Shown: positions 42,001 to 50,607 of the stretch, in pieces
How the letters are laid out: every line of letters begins with the position of its first letter
Numbering within the stretch: position 1 is the first letter of the stretch
NCBI RefSeq assembly: GCF_003984625.1
Contig: NZ_RWKH01000017.1
Location: 62,001-126,000, forward strand
Direction: 5' to 3'
DNA length: 64,000 bases
Source: Variovorax sp. DXTD-1
GTDB taxonomy: Bacteria > Pseudomonadota > Gammaproteobacteria > Burkholderiales > Burkholderiaceae_C
Program-made: the position numbers and the translations under genes
The notes under the pieces: generated by a model
The model's database searches: none
What the model saw: only the letters and a program-made list of their open reading frames with translations
What the model was told of the DNA's origin: nothing

Positions 42001-43696
42001 AAGGTGGCGCCAGGCGGTCGAGCAGCCGCAGGTGCAGCTCGCCCCAGGTCATGCTGCGGCCATCGGAGAGCGGCGCCAGCGCACCGCGCTGCAGCTGCGC
42101 GAACGCCGCCCCCGGGATCACGGGCAGTGCGCGCTTGACATCCAGCGCCAGCGCGGCGCTGCTGCGGCCCGTGGGCACCGGCAACGTGGCCTTGGGCGCA
42201 TGGCGGTGCGCATAGATGCGGTGCTTCTTGTCGAGCACAGCGAACAACGGGCTGTCCTCGTCCACCGCTTCCGATGCGCCGATGAACAGCCGGCCGCCGG
42301 GCACCAGCGCGAAGTGCAGCGTCTCGAACACCCGGGCCTGCGCCTCCCGGTTGAGGTAGATGAGCAGGTTGCGGCAGGTGACCAGGTCGATGCGCGAGAA
42401 CGGCGAATCCTTCAGCACGTCGTGCACCGCGAACAGCACCATCTCGCGCAGTTCGCGGCGCACGCGGTAGCCGCGCTGTTCGCGGATGAAGAAGCGCCGC
42501 AGCCGGTCTTCCGAGACATCCGCCTCGCTGACCAGCGGGTAGACGCCTTCGCGGGCGGCGCGCACCGCGTCCTCGTCCAGGTCGGTGGCAAAGATCTGGA
42601 TGGACGGCGGACTCTCGAGGCTGCGGGCGTATTCGCTCAGCAGCATCGCGATCGAATAGGCCTCTTCGCCCGTGGCGCAGGCCACCACCCACACGCGAAT
42701 GGTGTCGGCCGATGTCTTGTTGCGGAACAGCTCGTGCACCATGCCTTCGAGCGCCGAAAAGCATTCGCCGTCACGGAAGAAATTGGTCACGCTGATCAGC
42801 ATGTCCTGCAGCAGCGCGCCGGCCTCGCCGGGGCGCGTGCGCAGGCAGTCCAGGTAGGCGGCAAGATCGCTCACGCCGTTCACCTGCATGCGGCGGCCGA
42901 TGCGCCGCAGCACGGTGGCCCGCTTGTAGTTGGCGAAGTCGCGCCCACTGCGGCTTCGCACGAAGGCCAGCACTTCGCGGAAGGCCGCTTCGTCCACATC
43001 GGGCGCGGGCGATGCATCGTCTTCGCCGTTCGGCAACTGCTCGGGAGGGAGCTTGAGCTGCCGCTCGATGCGGTAGTAGGCGTGAATGCGCTCGCCCATT
43101 TCGCGCGCGGGCAGCACCCAGTCGATCATGCCGGTGGCAATGGCCGACTGCGCCATGCCGCTGTGGCGGGTTTCCTGCGGGTCTTGCGCGACCGTGAGGC
43201 CACCGCGCTCCTTGATGCGCTTGATGCCGATGGTGCCGTCGCTGTCCACGCCCGAAAGAACCACCGAAATGGCGTGGGGCCCGTGGGTATCGGCCAGCGT
43301 GCGAAAAAAAAAGTCGACTGCCATGTGGCGGGCCTGGCCCGGCGGAAGCGCCGCCAGTTCAATGAGTTCGCCGCGTGTGCGCAGCGTCTTGCCGGGCGGA
43401 ACCACGTACACCGTGTCGCGCTCGATGCGCTCCCTGCCGCCGACCGGCACCACCCGCATCCGGGTGGACCGCGCCAGCACCTGCACCAACGCATGCTCAT
43501 GCGCCGCGGGCAGGTACAGAACGACCACGAAAGCCATGCCCGTGTCGGCGGGCGTCGCCTCCAGGAACTCGCCCACGGCCTCGATGCTGCCCGCCGAGCC
43601 GCCGAGCCCGACGACGGGCAGCATGCGATAGCCGCGCGACGGCACGGCGTCGTCGATCTGATCGCCCAGTGCTTCCTCGGCATGGTCGGGGTTCAT
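39083..43696 (-). CDS. CheB-CheR-PAS-histidine kinase-receiver hybrid protein (second)
   Basis: About 1537 residues, same plan as the first hybrid with one more PAS: CheB-like domain (about 28-210), CheR methyltransferase (VVACATGEEAYSIAMLLSEY), coiled coil (STEELKASNEELHAMNEELH), three or more PAS domains, HisKA (AVLSHELRNPLASI), HATPase (VISNLLSNAAKYTP) and receiver (AVLDIGMPGLDGHEVARRI). In CheB the catalytic His is replaced by Tyr61 (VVLYLPAAHEH; Ser34 and the SDG Asp remain), so esterase activity is doubtful. The ATG at 43696 is conventional; a TTG at 43705 has the better-placed AGAAGGAG. The two hybrids are clearly paralogous. Confidence 0.87.
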   Translation of the reverse strand: MNPDHAEEALGDQIDDAVPSRGYRMLPVVGLGGSAGSIEAVGEFLEATPADTGMAFVVVLYLPAAHEHALVQVLARSTRMRVVPVGGRERIERDTVYVVPPGKTLRTRGELIELAALPPGQARHMAVDFFFRTLADTHGPHAISVVLSGVDSDGTIGIKRIKERGGLTVAQDPQETRHSGMAQSAIATGMIDWVLPAREMGERIHAYYRIERQLKLPPEQLPNGEDDASPAPDVDEAAFREVLAFVRSRSGRDFANYKRATVLRRIGRRMQVNGVSDLAAYLDCLRTRPGEAGALLQDMLISVTNFFRDGECFSALEGMVHELFRNKTSADTIRVWVVACATGEEAYSIAMLLSEYARSLESPPSIQIFATDLDEDAVRAAREGVYPLVSEADVSEDRLRRFFIREQRGYRVRRELREMVLFAVHDVLKDSPFSRIDLVTCRNLLIYLNREAQARVFETLHFALVPGGRLFIGASEAVDEDSPLFAVLDKKHRIYAHRHAPKATLPVPTGRSSAALALDVKRALPVIPGAAFAQLQRGALAPLSDGRSMTWGELHLRLLDRLAPPSILLDSNHEMLHVSPAATAFLHFSGGEPSRNVLRAIVPDLKAELQTALYHVNERRQPVEVAPVRVRLGQAQAEVSLHVIPVEEIGGGLLVLLRQGEPAVGHGSIVVPRVDAEPIAEHLEREVMRLKSQLRETVEQYETSTEELKASNEELHAMNEELHSATEELETSREELQSINEELTTVNHELKSKVDDLGQANSDMLNLMDATAIATVFLDREFRVTRFTPSAVAIFKLIATDVGRPLSDLTTPLDYPQLAADARKVLETLQPSEREVGDSAGNWYLARVRPYRTIEDRIAGVVLTFVDITERKEAQESLRQSQERFSAIVNQASVGVAQTRLDGEITFANTCYHELMGYGENELAGVSALDLVHAADKPAISALFARLAQHGEPFQSESRNVRKDGSFIWLHKSVTVLTNAGGKPDSALIVCSDISERKAAEEALRESEERFRLMLENAVDYAIFSVDMERRVKSWNTGAERLLGYTEAEILGRSADIIFTEEDRAAGAPQEEARTALAAGRAADDRLHQRKDGSRFWASGALMPMHNGEGAVVGMVKVLRDQSEQRAAQQEVEQSRGELLDALRAHEAARQALEAADAAKDRFLAVLSHELRNPLASISGAAELLAPEQLPTQEQARAAHVVRRQAAAMKVLLGDLLDVSSLRRGRLVLRRERVTAQGIVDAALEVTRPLMEQGRHKLELDVAAAGIPLDADPMRLTQVISNLLSNAAKYTPESGDIRLSVRADADAGHAIFEVVDNGIGMDPDTVDTMFEMFTQSVHGHERSAGGLGIGLALVRNIVELHGGSVTGESRGLGCGSRFTVRIPLAEPRTVEAAPVHPNLDAVSAAASAEGAPQRVLLADDNVDALWGMARMLAISGFSVKTADNGVDALRVAEHFRPDAAVLDIGMPGLDGHEVARRIRAQPWGRGMLLVAATGWSQPEDKLAALEAGFDEHLVKPVAAADVQRLLRARDGAAATDG

Positions 43697-43727
43697 TTCA
43701 TCCAATGCGCTTCTCCTTCTGCTCTCC

Positions 43728-43743
43728 GGCAAACGGCGTACCG
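43728..43743 (-). promoter_or_regulatory. Sigma-54-like promoter before the second hybrid kinase
   Basis: Minus strand CGGTACGCCGTTTGCC: GGTACG in place of GGCACG, TTGC exact, spacing correct. Expected start near 43717, only 12-21 bp before the two possible start codons. It lies back to back with the plus-strand site at 43762. Confidence 0.4.
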
Positions 43744-43761
43744 ACTTGGCGGCGTCACCAT

Positions 43762-43777
43762 CGGCACGCAGTTTGCC
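43762..43777 (+). promoter_or_regulatory. Sigma-54 promoter before the small ORF at 43843
   Basis: CGGCACGCAGTTTGCC: GGCACG, four bases, TTGC, correct spacing. Expected start near 43788, leader of about 55 nt. Confidence 0.6.
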
Positions 43778-44057
43778 GGGCGGTGAACGCCTTGCGCGAG
43801 ACCTTTCGCCCAGCGAGAACCTTCACGCACCCGGAGACACGCATGAACGAACTCAGCAGCTATTTCGCCCACCATCCTCTTGAAAATCCGGCGAATTATC
43901 TGGGAACCGACTTCGATCCCGCAGGCGCTGCGGCCTACAGGTTGCGGCTGCGCGGCTGGAAGGAACGCTATCGCACACGAATGCGCGCGGCGTCCTCCGC
44001 CGCCGGCCCGTCCTCATGCTCCCGCCGGAACACGCCGGCGCAGCCGCCGGCGCCTTC

Positions 44058-45518
<1,461 letters not shown>

Positions 45519-45594
45519 AGAGTGCTTGCCTCGCTTTCATACGCGAGTACCCCGGTACGGATCTTGCGCCCACGCGCAATAAATGCCGGACGGT

Positions 45595-45954
45595 TCAGTC
45601 GTTCAAGCTCTGTACGAATTCGTGCACTTGCTCTGTCAGAGAGGTCATACGCGCCACCTGTCGCTCCAACACGCCAAGCGCTTCGCGCCTCGTGTCGGCG
45701 TCGTCGCACGTGCGCAAGAGCTCCAGCGCCACCGCCATGGCGCCCACAGGGCTGCGCAGGTCATGCTCGAGGCGTTGCGCGCTTTGCGCCTGGCGGGACA
45801 GGCGCGCCTTGTGCAGCGCCAGCTTTTCTTCTGCAGCCCGTGCGGTGCGGGCTTTCTGCCGGAGCGCGAGACCCAGTCCCGCACATCCCGCAATAGCGAG
45901 GCATGCCCCGATCAGCAGCACCGGCTGCCCCCTGTCTCCCGATAGATTTTTCAT
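45595..45954 (-). CDS. Membrane-anchored DHp-only kinase-like protein
   Basis: A 119-residue protein: one TM helix (about 10-30, PVLLIGACLAIAGCAGLGLA), a basic coiled coil, then a HisKA-like H-box (RLEHDLRSPVGAMAVALELL, His near residue 64) and second helix (LERQVARMTSLTEQVHEFVQ). It ends there: no ATPase domain. It is directly upstream of the NtrC-type regulator, probably in one transcript, and may be phosphorylated in trans or act as a phosphatase or scaffold. ATG at 45954. Confidence 0.65.
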   Translation of the reverse strand: MKNLSGDRGQPVLLIGACLAIAGCAGLGLALRQKARTARAAEEKLALHKARLSRQAQSAQRLEHDLRSPVGAMAVALELLRTCDDADTRREALGVLERQVARMTSLTEQVHEFVQSLND

Positions 45955-45961
45955 GGCGCGA

Positions 45962-46019
45962 GTTTGCGGCAAACGCACTACCCCTGTCTGCCCGGGAGAA
46001 CCGCAAGATTTGCCGCAAG
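45962..46019. promoter_or_regulatory. Putative enhancer dyads upstream of rpoN
   Basis: GTTTGCGGCAAAC (45962-45974) is a perfect dyad; ATTTGCCGCAAG (46008-46019) is its close match, and CCGCAAG (46001-46007) adds a half site. They lie about 115-175 bp before the expected rpoN start, the usual distance for activator sites of sigma-54 promoters, and also just upstream of the divergent DHp gene. Confidence 0.45.
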
Positions 46020-46109
46020 CCTTCCAACCTACAGGTGCCGCGAGAGCGTTCGAAACGCGTTTTTGCGTACTTTTAAACTAGTTTTTCACCGCGGGACTCC
46101 TGAATACCC

Positions 46110-46125
46110 TGGCACGACCGTTGCG
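46110..46125 (+). promoter_or_regulatory. Sigma-54 promoter of rpoN
   Basis: TGGCACGACCGTTGCG, an exact TGGCACG-N4-TTGC match. Expected start near 46136, leader of about 31 nt to the ATG at 46167. The sigma-54 gene thus seems to be read by sigma-54 polymerase itself. Confidence 0.75.
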
Positions 46126-46166
46126 CAGTGATCACGCCACCGGGATCGGAGGCGCTACGGAGAACC

Positions 46167-47630
46167 ATGAACACATCGATCGTCTTGCGGGCTCGCCAGG
46201 TGCAGGCCTCTGTCTTTTCCCCCCGCCTGCAGCAGGCTGTGCGGCTGCTGCAGATGTCTTCGCAGGAATACGCGCAGGCGCTGCGCGACGCGGCCGAGCT
46301 GAACCCCTTTCTCGAGATCGAGCCGGCGCCGCAAGACGGCCACGAATCCATCACCGAAACCGTGTCGGCCGCGGCAGATGCTGCCGCCGACATCGAATCA
46401 GCCGCGGCCTTCGACAGGATTACCGCGGCGCCGGCGTCGAGCGATAGGCACCTGTCGCATGACGAGAGCTTCGACCTGATGCAGCGCCTGCCGCTGCCGG
46501 ATTCGCTGCGCGCCCACTTGCACGGGCAACTCGGCGTGCTGCGCATCTCCGCTCGCGAAATGGCATTTGCGCGTGCCGTGGTCGAGGCGCTGGACGACGA
46601 CGGCTACCTTCGCATCTCGCTCGAGGACATGGGCTCCGCCCTCGGAGAAACCGGTGCGGATGCCGAACGCGAACTGCGCACGGCCCTGCGGCGCGTGCAG
46701 GCGCTCGACCCTGCAGGCGTGGCGGCGTGCAGCGTGGCCGAGTGCCTTTGCCTGCAGCTCGAGGCTTCCCCAGCGCATGCGAAAGAATTGGACGCAGGCA
46801 TCCTTCAACTCGCGCGGCGGATCCTCGAAGAGCACATTGGCCTGCTTGCGACGCATGACCTCGGCAAGTTGGCCAAGGCGCTAGATGCAGCGCCGCAGGA
46901 AGTGCAGTGCGCAATCGATTGCATCCGGCGGCTGAACCCGCACCCGGGCTGGCAGTTCGGCGAGACGGCGGCGCGCATCGTGATACCCGACGTGACCGTG
47001 AAGAAGGTGCGCGGCACTTGGCGGACCTCGCTCAATGCCAGCGCCCTGCCTCGCGTGAAGGTGAACTCGGCCTATGCGCAGTTGCTCGAGCAGCATGGCG
47101 AGAAACGCGGCACAGGCCAGTGCGCCGCCATGAAGGAATGCCTGGAGCAGGCACGCTGGATGGTGGGCAGCGTGTCGCAGCGCGCATCCACCATTCTCGA
47201 CGTGGCCCGCGCCATCGTCGCGCGGCAGAAGATGTTCTTCGAGCACGGCCCGCTCGCCATGAAGCCGCTCGGGCTGCGCGAGATCGCCGAAGAAGTGGGC
47301 GTGCACCCGTCCACCGTGTCGCGCACCGTGCACAACAAGTACATGGCCACGCCCGCCGGCGTTTTCGAGCTGCAGCACTTCTTCTCACGCGGGCTCGAAC
47401 ACGCGGCCGGAGGCGCGAGCGCGCCGGTGGCGCTGCAGGGGCTCATCCGCGAACTCATTGCCGTCGAAGAACCCGTGGCGCCGCTGAGCGATGCGGCGCT
47501 GGCGCGCCAGCTGGCGCAGCAGGGCTTTCGCATTGCGCGCCGCACCGTCACCAAGTACCGCCAGAGCATGAACATCGATCCCTTCGAGCGCCGCCGCGCC
47601 CAAGGGGGAGAAATGGGAGCTGCGGCCTAG
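46167..47630 (+). CDS. rpoN: RNA polymerase sigma-54 factor (probable second RpoN)
   Basis: A 487-residue sigma-54. Region I is glutamine/leucine-rich (FSPRLQQAVRLLQMSSQEYA); region III includes the core-binding part (DIRRLNPHPGW-like CIRRLNPHPGW), the HTH (LREIAEEVGVHPSTVSRTVH) and the RpoN box ARRTVTKYR near the C-terminus. The usual rpoN neighbours (lptB upstream; hpf, ptsN downstream) are absent; small stress genes and an NtrC-type gene flank it, so it is likely an accessory copy. ATG at 46167 with GGAGAACC upstream. Confidence 0.92.
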   Translation: MNTSIVLRARQVQASVFSPRLQQAVRLLQMSSQEYAQALRDAAELNPFLEIEPAPQDGHESITETVSAAADAAADIESAAAFDRITAAPASSDRHLSHDESFDLMQRLPLPDSLRAHLHGQLGVLRISAREMAFARAVVEALDDDGYLRISLEDMGSALGETGADAERELRTALRRVQALDPAGVAACSVAECLCLQLEASPAHAKELDAGILQLARRILEEHIGLLATHDLGKLAKALDAAPQEVQCAIDCIRRLNPHPGWQFGETAARIVIPDVTVKKVRGTWRTSLNASALPRVKVNSAYAQLLEQHGEKRGTGQCAAMKECLEQARWMVGSVSQRASTILDVARAIVARQKMFFEHGPLAMKPLGLREIAEEVGVHPSTVSRTVHNKYMATPAGVFELQHFFSRGLEHAAGGASAPVALQGLIRELIAVEEPVAPLSDAALARQLAQQGFRIARRTVTKYRQSMNIDPFERRRAQGGEMGAAA

Positions 47631-47647
47631 CCCGCAAGGGAGACAAC

Positions 47648-47908
47648 ATGTCCATCGAATTTCTGCGCGTGCTTGCGAAGCATCCCGCGCCCGCGACGCT
47701 AACCGACCCCCACGATGTCGACAACCTGCTGGTGCTGCGGGCCGCCGGCCTGGTTGCAGCCCTCACCTTCAAGCCCGATGCCGGAGGCCGCGAGGTGGGC
47801 CGCTTTCTCGCGCTGACGCCCGACGGCCGCAGCGCGCTCGGCATGGCCACAGACGGCTCGAACCGCGGTGCGCAGGCCATTTCCCAGTTGCAGAAGTTGC
47901 CGCAGTGA
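47648..47908 (+). CDS. Small LRAAGLV/LTPDGR protein (family member 2)
   Basis: An 86-residue protein starting MSIEFLRVLAKHPAPATLTD; core DVDNLLVLRAAGLVAALTFK then FLALTPDGRSALG. Same layout as members at 9709, 47919 and 48447. Seventeen bp after rpoN with AAGGGAGAC as ribosome site, so probably cotranscribed with the sigma factor. Function unknown. Confidence 0.65.
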   Translation: MSIEFLRVLAKHPAPATLTDPHDVDNLLVLRAAGLVAALTFKPDAGGREVGRFLALTPDGRSALGMATDGSNRGAQAISQLQKLPQ

Positions 47909-47918
47909 AGAGGTATCC

Positions 47919-48131
47919 GTGTCCTACCGCTATCTCGAACGACTGGCCCGCAAACGCCTCCCGATCTTCGTGGCACGGCCGTCCAAGGTGCGCGCGCTGC
48001 GGCGGCTCGCGGCCACCGGGCATGTGGACGTTCGCTTCTACCCGCCGGATTCGGGCGCCGGGCAGTTCGGCGAAGTCCGGGCACTCACGCCCGCCGGATG
48101 GAACGCCGTTCGCGGGGCCGACTCACCCTGA
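47919..48131 (+). CDS. Small LRRLAATG/LTPAGW protein (family member 3)
   Basis: A 70-residue protein starting with GTG at 47919 (VSYRYLERLARKRLPIFVAR), ribosome site AAGAGG. Core KVRALRRLAATGHVDVRFYP then EVRALTPAGWNAVRG follows the family pattern. Ten bp after member 2; likely in the rpoN transcript. Confidence 0.6.
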   Translation: MSYRYLERLARKRLPIFVARPSKVRALRRLAATGHVDVRFYPPDSGAGQFGEVRALTPAGWNAVRGADSP

Positions 48132-48162
48132 AACGCCCGCCGCGAGCGGCGGCGCAGCGCGC

Positions 48163-48447
48163 TCAGCGGCGTCCGGCGCTCTGCGCGGTGGCGCTGCGCA
48201 TCGTGCAGGCGGCGCGGCCTTCGGCGGTAATGGCCGTGACGATGGCACGTTCGATCCGCCGTTCGCCGGTGCGCAAGACCACCGTCGGCTCGGTCATCGC
48301 CTGCAGCAGCGAAGCGCTGCGCAGTGCAAGGATCTTGTGGATGTCGTCTGGCTCCGAGCACACCACGGGCATCTGGCGGCGCGAGAGGAATTCAAGCAGT
48401 TCATAGCACTCGCTGGCATGGCCCATGCGCGATTGCGATCTTTTCAT
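48163..48447 (-). CDS. Small ILALRSASLL/ITAEGR protein (family member 4)
   Basis: A 94-residue protein starting MKRSQSRMGHASECYELLEF; core DDIHKILALRSASLLQAMTE then IERAIVTAITAEGRAACTM, the same layout with a diverged helix. It faces the rpoN transcript and has its own sigma-54 promoter (48519-48504), back to back with that of the DUF4142 gene. Confidence 0.6.
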   Translation of the reverse strand: MKRSQSRMGHASECYELLEFLSRRQMPVVCSEPDDIHKILALRSASLLQAMTEPTVVLRTGERRIERAIVTAITAEGRAACTMRSATAQSAGRR

Positions 48448-48503
48448 GACAGGACGTCCAAGGCGTTGAAAAGAAAAGTGGAGGAAGAGGGAACAACTCG
48501 AGC

Positions 48504-48519
48504 GGCAAGCGACATGCCT
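48504..48519 (-). promoter_or_regulatory. Sigma-54 promoter before family member 4
   Basis: Minus strand AGGCATGTCGCTTGCC: GGCATG, four bases, TTGC. The spacer TCGC is identical to that of the KGG promoter. Expected start near 48493, leader of about 46 nt. Confidence 0.5.
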
Positions 48520-48528
48520 GCGCTGCGC

Positions 48529-48544
48529 GGGCATGCGCGTTGCC
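48529..48544 (+). promoter_or_regulatory. Sigma-54 promoter before the DUF4142 gene
   Basis: GGGCATGCGCGTTGCC: GGCATG, four bases, TTGC, correct spacing. Expected start near 48555, leader of about 56 nt. Its -24 box pairs with that of the divergent site, which explains the CATGCC/GGCATG inverted repeat here. Confidence 0.5.
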
Positions 48545-48610
48545 AAGAAAAACCTGGACACCCCGCTCCACCGGGCGGGCCCGAAATCATCACTCTCAAG
48601 GAGCACATCG

Positions 48611-49204
48611 ATGACCATCCAAAGCACAGTATCCCGTCTCGGCTTGGCCGCAGTGGCCTCTTGCGCATTTGCGGCTGCTCTTCCCGCGGGCGCCCAGAGC
48701 GCGAGCTCCCGCGGCGACCAGGCCACACAAACGAGCAGCGCCGCCGGCAAGTCGGACCAGGCAGGCAAGCCGTCGAAGGGCGACCAGCGCTTTATGAGAG
48801 ACATTGCGCAGGCCAACCTCGCGGAGATCGAAACCGGAAAGCTGGCCCAGGAAAAAGCTTCGAAGGACGAGGTGAAGCAGTTCGGCAAGACCATGGTCGA
48901 CGACCACACCAAGGCGCTGAGCGAACTGCAGGAAATCGCATCGAAGAAAGGCGTGGAGCTGCCGACCGAGCCCGACGCCAAGCACAAGGCCACCGCAACC
49001 GCGCTGAAGGCCCTGAGCGGTGAAACCTTCGACAAGCAGTACATGTCGATGGCGGGCCTTTCCGACCACAAGAAGACGCATGAAATGCTGCAGAAGGTGC
49101 AGCGCAATGCGGCCGACGCAGACCTGAAGGCCTATGCGGCCAAGACGCTGCCGGTGGTTCACGGCCACTTGACGACGGCGCAGGGAATCACCGGCAAGAA
49201 GTAA
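48611..49204 (+). CDS. Periplasmic DUF4142 protein
   Basis: A 197-residue exported protein: signal peptide MTIQSTVSRLGLAAVASCAF plus AAALPAGAQS (cleavage after about residue 29), then the four-helix DUF4142 domain (FMRDIAQANLAEIETGKLAQ, EVKQFGKTMVDDHTKALSEL, HLTTAQGI). DUF4142 proteins resemble ferritin-like bundles and are common in stress islands; function unproven. AAGGAG precedes the ATG at 48611. A sigma-54 promoter lies 67-82 bp upstream. Confidence 0.85.
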   Translation: MTIQSTVSRLGLAAVASCAFAAALPAGAQSASSRGDQATQTSSAAGKSDQAGKPSKGDQRFMRDIAQANLAEIETGKLAQEKASKDEVKQFGKTMVDDHTKALSELQEIASKKGVELPTEPDAKHKATATALKALSGETFDKQYMSMAGLSDHKKTHEMLQKVQRNAADADLKAYAAKTLPVVHGHLTTAQGITGKK

Positions 49205-49214
49205 GTCCGCCGCC

Positions 49215-49775
49215 CTATTCGTCCGGCTGTCCCGCTTCTTTCGAAGGCTGCTCGATGCGGTCGAGCACCCGTTCCGGCGAAACGTTTTCCTGGAGCTCGT
49301 CGAGCTCCGGGTCGTGGGCCGCCGGAATGTCCATGCGCTTGGCGATCTCGGTGACCAGCGTCATGATCTTCGTGATCTCGTGCTCGCCCAGGAGGCTGAT
49401 CTGAAGATCGAGATCGGCGCGCTGGTCCGCCAGCGCCGCCATGCGGTTCTGGCTGATCATCACGAAGGTCGAGATGAAAATGGCCTCGACCGACGCGACC
49501 ATGGCCAGCACCACGAAGGTGGGGTCGAACGCGCGCACCATGGGTACCCACCCCAGGTTGACGACGATCCATCCCCCGTAGATCAACAGGTGCAGGTACA
49601 CGAACTTCATGCTGCCCGCAAAGCGGGTAATGGCGTCGGCAATCCTGTCCTGCAGGCCGGTCGATATCTTTTTCTGCTGGCGCCGCCGCACCAGCGCGGC
49701 GATGTTGCGGTCGACCACGCCCGCTACAGGCGCCTGCGCTGCCTGGCCCTCCCTGGCCGATTCAGCCGCCGCCAC
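49215..49775 (-). CDS. DUF1003 membrane protein
   Basis: About 186 residues. Two TM helices (MKFVYLHLLIYGGWIVVNLG and PTFVVLAMVASVEAIFISTF) followed by SQNRMAALADQRADLDLQIS, the standard DUF1003 layout; then a hydrophilic tail. I chose the GTG at 49775 because GGGAG stands 6 bp before it and the overlap with the methyltransferase is then only 14 bp; ATG 49811 is an alternative. Function unknown. Last gene of the minus-strand polysaccharide operon, perhaps by chance. Confidence 0.8.
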   Translation of the reverse strand: MAAAESAREGQAAQAPVAGVVDRNIAALVRRRQQKKISTGLQDRIADAITRFAGSMKFVYLHLLIYGGWIVVNLGWVPMVRAFDPTFVVLAMVASVEAIFISTFVMISQNRMAALADQRADLDLQISLLGEHEITKIMTLVTEIAKRMDIPAAHDPELDELQENVSPERVLDRIEQPSKEAGQPDE

Positions 49776-50607
49776 GGATCGCTCCCGTGGCCGACTCGTA
49801 CTGCGAACCATAGATGGCGCGCGCGCCCTGCGCTTGCGCATCGGGCACGCACAGGTAGATCTCATGCCCCGGCCGGGCTTCGACGCGCAGCCCGCTGGAG
49901 CGCAGCATCGCCTCCACGCCGGAATGGTTGGGGGCCCACCAGTTGGTCGGGTCGTTGGCGAGCCGGTGTTCGATGAAGGCCATGCGCGGCCATCCGCTCT
50001 CGAGGAGTGGCGTGCGGTCGTCGATGTTGCAGTCCGCCGTGTCGGTATAGACCGAGTCGCCCGGCATGGTGAGCGTCTGGAACATCATGATGCGGCGCGT
50101 GCGCTCGGCCAGCAGGTCGAGCGCCAGCAGCGGATAGCGCAGGTGATAGAAAACGCCCATGAACCACACGAGGTCGAAGGTTTCGCTGGAGCGCGCCAGG
50201 TCGTACACCTGCATTGCCCGAAATTCCACCTGCGACTCCATGCCCAGCTGGCCGGCGGCCCACCGGGCCTGAGCGAGGTAGTGCGCATCGACATCGATGC
50301 CCAGCACCGAGGCCCCACGCCGAGCCAGCTCGAAGCTGTAGAAGCCGGCGTTGCAGCCCACGTCGAGCACGCGCCATCCGCTGAGGTCTTCCGGCACAAA
50401 GGGCTTGATCTCCTGCCATTTGAAGTTGGGAAAATCACCACCGAGAAAATGCTTGGGCAAGGTTTGCACGCCGCCGGGCAGGTGCAGGTTGTGGAACCAG
50501 GGGCCCAGGGCCTCGATCTGCTGGCGAACGGAGTCTTGGTCCTGCCCGGCTGCGGCGGCCGCGGCTGGCTTCTGGTTGCTATGCACGTGCATGCCTCCTC
50601 TTTTCAT
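49762..50607 (-). CDS. SAM-dependent methyltransferase (Rta_06860-type)
   Basis: A 281-residue class I methyltransferase: SAM loop WRVLDVGCNAGFYSFELARR, acidic residue in VLGIDVDAHYL, then FDLVWFMGVFYHLRYPLLAL. It resembles the methyltransferase family named after Ramlibacter Rta_06860, which occurs in sugar-polymer clusters. Likely methylates a sugar or lipid-linked glycan. The ATG at 50607 overlaps the glycosyltransferase stop (ATGA); a later ATG at 50592 is possible. Confidence 0.82.
   Translation of the reverse strand: MKRGGMHVHSNQKPAAAAAAGQDQDSVRQQIEALGPWFHNLHLPGGVQTLPKHFLGGDFPNFKWQEIKPFVPEDLSGWRVLDVGCNAGFYSFELARRGASVLGIDVDAHYLAQARWAAGQLGMESQVEFRAMQVYDLARSSETFDLVWFMGVFYHLRYPLLALDLLAERTRRIMMFQTLTMPGDSVYTDTADCNIDDRTPLLESGWPRMAFIEHRLANDPTNWWAPNHSGVEAMLRSSGLRVEARPGHEIYLCVPDAQAQGARAIYGSQYESATGAIRGGG

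Noticed and set aside
39509..43786. 1425-residue plus-strand open frame opposite the second hybrid kinase
   Set aside because: Antisense shadow of a gene with clear CheB, CheR, PAS, kinase and receiver motifs.
48514..48536. CATGCC...GGCATG hairpin as a terminator
   Set aside because: No T-tract on either strand; better explained by two back-to-back sigma-54 -24 boxes.
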